From Roseimaritima sediminicola (GTDB lineage Bacteria > Planctomycetota > Planctomycetia > Pirellulales > Pirellulaceae), in assembly GCF_009618275.1 (NCBI RefSeq), contig NZ_WIAD01000004.1, positions 1 to 64,000 on the forward strand: a DNA stretch of 64,000 nucleotides, read 5' to 3'. Of this stretch, positions 61,342 to 64,000 are shown one piece after another. The first letter of the stretch is position 1, and the number at the start of each line of letters is the position of its first letter. The translations under genes and the position numbers were made by a program. The notes beneath the pieces were generated by a model. The model was not told the origin of the DNA. It did no database searches and saw nothing but the letters and a program-made list of their open reading frames with translations.

Positions 61342-61785
61342 TTAAGGACCGGTGACCCGCCGGATCTCTTCCGGCAGCGGTGCCACGGCGTTGTATTGAA
61401 ATTGGAAATCCTGGTTGAGCTGGCGCGACCCCTTCAAAATGATTTGACCAGATCCATCTACATGATACACCGCCATCCATGGATGCGACGTATTGACCAA
61501 GGTAATTATTTGACCACCATCGCTCGCGGGCCTGGAGAATCCCATGAATTCCCCGGCAGCAGCGGTCGAAAACGGCGGCAAGCCCGCGGCCGGACCCGCC
61601 GCGACGGCCGCACGGGCCGGCGACCTCGCGGAGTCCAAACCCTGCTGGCCGCCGAAGCTTCCAGCCGGATCTGCACCCTGTCCGGTGGTCCAACCCTGCC
61701 AACTGGGGCAGAGCACGAACACCACGGCCGCCAACATTAACGGAGCCAAGCCCCGCCCACGCAACGATTTGTAATCCTTGCTCAT
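61342..61785 (-). CDS. small exported protein, unknown family
   Basis: 147-aa protein from the ATG at 61785. The N-terminus has a basic stretch, then LAPLMLAAVVFVLCPSWQG, which fits a signal peptide. The mature part has an Ala/Gly/Pro-rich spacer and a C-terminal domain with GGQIITLVNTSHPWMAVYHVDGSGQIILKGSRQLNQDFQF-type beta hairpins (region 85-135). It precedes the HTH/acidic protein on the same strand with an 89-bp gap, so the two may form an operon. The frame is open upstream without a credible start. Confidence 0.7.
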   Translation of the reverse strand: MSKDYKSLRGRGLAPLMLAAVVFVLCPSWQGWTTGQGADPAGSFGGQQGLDSARSPARAAVAAGPAAGLPPFSTAAAGEFMGFSRPASDGGQIITLVNTSHPWMAVYHVDGSGQIILKGSRQLNQDFQFQYNAVAPLPEEIRRVTGP

Positions 61786-62004
61786 TGTAAAACCCAAACC
61801 CCGCAGTTCAACAAAATTACCCAAACATCCTGAACAGACCGCCTGTCCGAGTCGCTGTGATCGCTCCAAGCGGCGCGATCCTAGGCCAGCGACGGCGGGG
61901 CCAGCAAGGGTGATCCGGGTGAGGCAATCTTTAACGATCCGGTCAAGTCGGGCGGTTGTCGCGGTCGATGAACCTACCCAGCGGGTCTTCGTCTCCGCCT
62001 CTGC

Positions 62005-63438
62005 ATGCACCCAAACCCGATGGTGACAGCTATCTCCTACGCTCAATCCAATCGCCCCGGCGGTGCTTCCACCGCCCTTCGCTCGGTCGCCTCGCGGCTG
62101 GCCGGCGTGCTGTTGGCCGGCGTTTTTTACCTGGGCCTGTACCTGGTTCCCTTTGCGCCCGCCCAGCGGTATTTCCTGGGACACCCGGTCGCCGTCGGCG
62201 CGACGATCCTGTTCTGCATCGCGGTGGTCTCGCTGGCCGGCAAATGGATGGCCGTCCGCCGCCAGTGGCAACTGTGTCAACAGATCGACGACGACGTGCT
62301 GGCGCCCAACCCGGACACCCCGCCGCAGGCCTCGGCCGCCACGGGAGCCGATTCGGACGTCCGCGGCCTGTGCCAGCGGTGGCTGGATTCGCTGGGCCAG
62401 TTGCCCAGGGCCGCTCGTCACAGCCGTCTGGTCGGACGCCTCGAGGAATTGCTGCAGCGGCAGGTCCGCCGCGGCAATGCCCGCCAATTGGCCGATGACC
62501 TTCGCGAAGTCTCCGGCCGCGATGCCGACGAGGCCCACGATTCGCTCCAACTGGTGCGGATCATCGTCTGGGCGATCCCCATGCTGGGCTTTCTGGGTAC
62601 GGTGATCGGGATCACGCAGACCCTGGGCGGATTGGATTTCAGCGACGGAACCGCCGCGGTGGATCGTCTGAAGAGCGGTCTGTATGTGGCCTTCGATACC
62701 ACGGCCCTGGGCCTGGTCCTATCGGTCGTCGCGATCTTTCTGCAGTTCCCGGTCGAGCAGGCCCAGCAGCGGTTGCTGGCAACGATCGATCGGCGGGCCG
62801 GCGAACTGCTGGCAGCCCATCTGCCCGATCCGGCGGTCGACGGCGTTTCGCACCAGATGACCAGTCTGTGCGAAGGCGTCCTGAACGCGGTCAAGCAATC
62901 CCTGGGAACGCAGGCCGAACTGTGGCGAGAAACCATCGACGGGGCCCACCAACACTGGCAGACCGTCGTCGCGGCCACCGGCACCGAACTGAGCGACTCG
63001 ATCGGCCAAGCCATCGGATCGGCGCTCTCGCCAGCGCTGTCCAGTCACACCAGCGAACTGCAACAGATCCAGCAACAGGGCGTCGACGCGATCGACGGCC
63101 GCTGGCAACAGTGGCAGTTGGCCCTCAGCGACAACGCCCGCATCCTCTTGGCTCACCAGCAGACTCTGGTGCGGCAAGCCGAACTGTTGGCCGACAGCCA
63201 GTCGCGAGCCGAAGAGCTGGTGGCATTACAGAGAAGCCTGGATCAGAACCTCCAGCGGCTGGAGGCGACCAATCGCGTGGTCGAGCAATCGGTCAGCACC
63301 GCCGGCGGTGCCGAAGGCGTGGCCGATGCGGTCCGCATCCTGGCCCGCGCCGTGGACGTGCTCTCGGCCCAGTTGCCCACGCCGCCCAAGGCCGGCACCG
63401 ATGCCAACCTTGCCGCTCACCACGGACGTGCTGCATGA
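62005..63438 (+). CDS. MotA/TolQ/ExbB-type proton channel family protein
   Basis: 477-aa protein. An N-terminal pair of helices (about 31-50 and 62-80) is followed by a cytoplasmic loop and a MotA/TolQ/ExbB core: WAIPMLGFLGTVIGITQTLGGLDF and the last helix YVAFDTTALGLVLSVVAIFLQF. The C-terminal ~220 residues are a long, mainly helical coiled-coil region, not present in classic TolQ. ATG at 62005 or 62020. Its stop overlaps the next gene (ATGA), as do exbB-exbD pairs. It probably energises an envelope process with the proton motive force. Confidence 0.85.
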   Translation: MHPNPMVTAISYAQSNRPGGASTALRSVASRLAGVLLAGVFYLGLYLVPFAPAQRYFLGHPVAVGATILFCIAVVSLAGKWMAVRRQWQLCQQIDDDVLAPNPDTPPQASAATGADSDVRGLCQRWLDSLGQLPRAARHSRLVGRLEELLQRQVRRGNARQLADDLREVSGRDADEAHDSLQLVRIIVWAIPMLGFLGTVIGITQTLGGLDFSDGTAAVDRLKSGLYVAFDTTALGLVLSVVAIFLQFPVEQAQQRLLATIDRRAGELLAAHLPDPAVDGVSHQMTSLCEGVLNAVKQSLGTQAELWRETIDGAHQHWQTVVAATGTELSDSIGQAIGSALSPALSSHTSELQQIQQQGVDAIDGRWQQWQLALSDNARILLAHQQTLVRQAELLADSQSRAEELVALQRSLDQNLQRLEATNRVVEQSVSTAGGAEGVADAVRILARAVDVLSAQLPTPPKAGTDANLAAHHGRAA

Positions 63439-64000
63439 GCGGCCGACGTCGCGCCACGCTGTCGCCCAGTCTGTTTCCCTTCCTGGCGGTGTTGGTCTGC
63501 ACCCTGGGAACGCTGATCCTGTTCCTGGCTCTGGTGGCTCAGAAAGCCGAACAGACCGCGCAGCAGGCGGTCGAGGATCCCGATGCGCCACCGCCAGTGG
63601 AAGAATTGGTCGAACAGCAGCAGTGGAAACGCGAACGACTGATCGCGATCCGCGATGCTCAAACGGCCGATCTGAAGGAGCGCAGCAGCCAACTGACGCA
63701 CATCGAAGATCACATCCGGCGGCTGCGCGATCAACTGCAACAGCTCCGCGAGGAAACCGCTGCGGCGGCCGAGGACAGTGACCTCGACCCGCACGCGCAA
63801 CAGCAACAGATCGTGTTGCTCGAACAACAGATCGACGCGGAGAAAAAGCGACTGGAGGAGCTGCGCGAGCAGGTCAGCGGCCGGCCGCCGCGCGTGGTCA
63901 TTGTCCCGCACCAAGGTCCCAACGGCACCGACCAGCGGCCGATCTATGTCGAATGCACCGCGGACGGTTTGCGGCTGCAACCCGAGGGCGCGTTCATTTC
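63435..64000 (+). CDS. coiled-coil membrane protein, likely ExbD/TolR or MotB-like partner (truncated by window end)
   Basis: The first 188 codons are in the window. The product starts MSGRRRATLSPSLFPFLAVL with a single membrane helix (about 10-37, FLAVLVCTLGTLILFLALVA), then about 110 residues of coiled coil (WKRERLIAIRDAQTADLKER, QQQIVLLEQQIDAEKKRLEEL) and the beginning of a folded domain (PPRVVIVPHQGPNGTDQRPIYVEC). Position and N-terminal layout (basic, helix, periplasmic part) suit an ExbD/TolR-like partner of the upstream channel. The rest of the gene lies beyond the window, so the family is not certain. Confidence 0.7.
   Translation, partial: MSGRRRATLSPSLFPFLAVLVCTLGTLILFLALVAQKAEQTAQQAVEDPDAPPPVEELVEQQQWKRERLIAIRDAQTADLKERSSQLTHIEDHIRRLRDQLQQLREETAAAAEDSDLDPHAQQQQIVLLEQQIDAEKKRLEELREQVSGRPPRVVIVPHQGPNGTDQRPIYVECTADGLRLQPEGAFI

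Overview
The window looks like a chromosomal segment of a planctomycete, most likely of the Pirellulaceae (Rhodopirellula/Rubripirellula type). This is inferred from the gene content: large hybrid Ser/Thr kinases, a ResB-CcsA fusion, the MoxR/DUF58/BatA/VWA set, squalene synthesis by HpnCDE, high GC, and intergenic regions full of short dispersed repeats. I found no rRNA, tRNA, phage or complete insertion sequence. About 52 protein genes are supported, most in short runs with 1-4 nt start/stop overlaps.

Layout. 0-6 kb, mainly minus strand: rhomboid protease, SDR oxidoreductase, RecQ coupled to a small methyltransferase, MATE transporter. 6.3-15 kb: a glycosyltransferase locus with three coupled GT genes on plus, two coupled GT genes and a beta-trefoil-like protein on minus, and a kinase-WD40 protein between the blocks. 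15.7-20.1 kb: ispH diverges from hpnC-hpnD-hpnE, so an isoprenoid precursor enzyme sits beside squalene synthesis. 20.2-23.1 kb: a receptor-like kinase translationally coupled to a degenerate sigma-factor-like protein. 23.2-25 kb: leuA behind what reads as a classical leucine attenuator (Leu-rich leader peptide with CTA codons, competing pairing, intrinsic terminator). 25-26 kb: a small membrane protein and a stand-alone M41-like peptidase. 26.7-34 kb: MoxR-DUF58-BatA-VWA operon and a HAD phosphatase. 34.2-36.5 kb: exported PQQ-propeller protein.

36.8-43.8 kb, minus: an eight-gene cytochrome-oxidase maturation operon (diheme cytochrome c lipoprotein, a 58-residue membrane protein, heme A synthase, heme O synthase, ABC transporter pair, SCO copper chaperone, DUF420), with inverted copies of a 102-bp repeat on its two sides. 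44.5-47.1 kb: an exported cupredoxin-like protein preceded by a candidate ~140-nt structured RNA, then purD. 47.9-50.3 kb: rpmE-prfA-prmC. 50.4-53.7 kb: a small membrane protein, a large tandem-repeat field, a BASS-family transporter and an AsmA-like protein. 53.6-57.4 kb: the ResB-CcsA cytochrome c maturation fusion. 57.5-61.8 kb: two lipoproteins, an HTH/acidic/transmembrane protein and a small exported protein. 62 kb to the end: a MotA/TolQ/ExbB-like channel coupled to a coiled-coil membrane protein that runs off the window.

The gaps are unusually rich in structure: hexamer, heptamer and octamer arrays, 19-28 bp perfect hairpins, a 25-bp dispersed element whose copies fall into two stem-compensating classes, and longer mosaic repeats in the same modular order at several sites. 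Strongest leads: the leu attenuator, the candidate RNA before the cupredoxin gene, the missed 58-aa gene in the oxidase operon, and the kinase/sigma-like pair.
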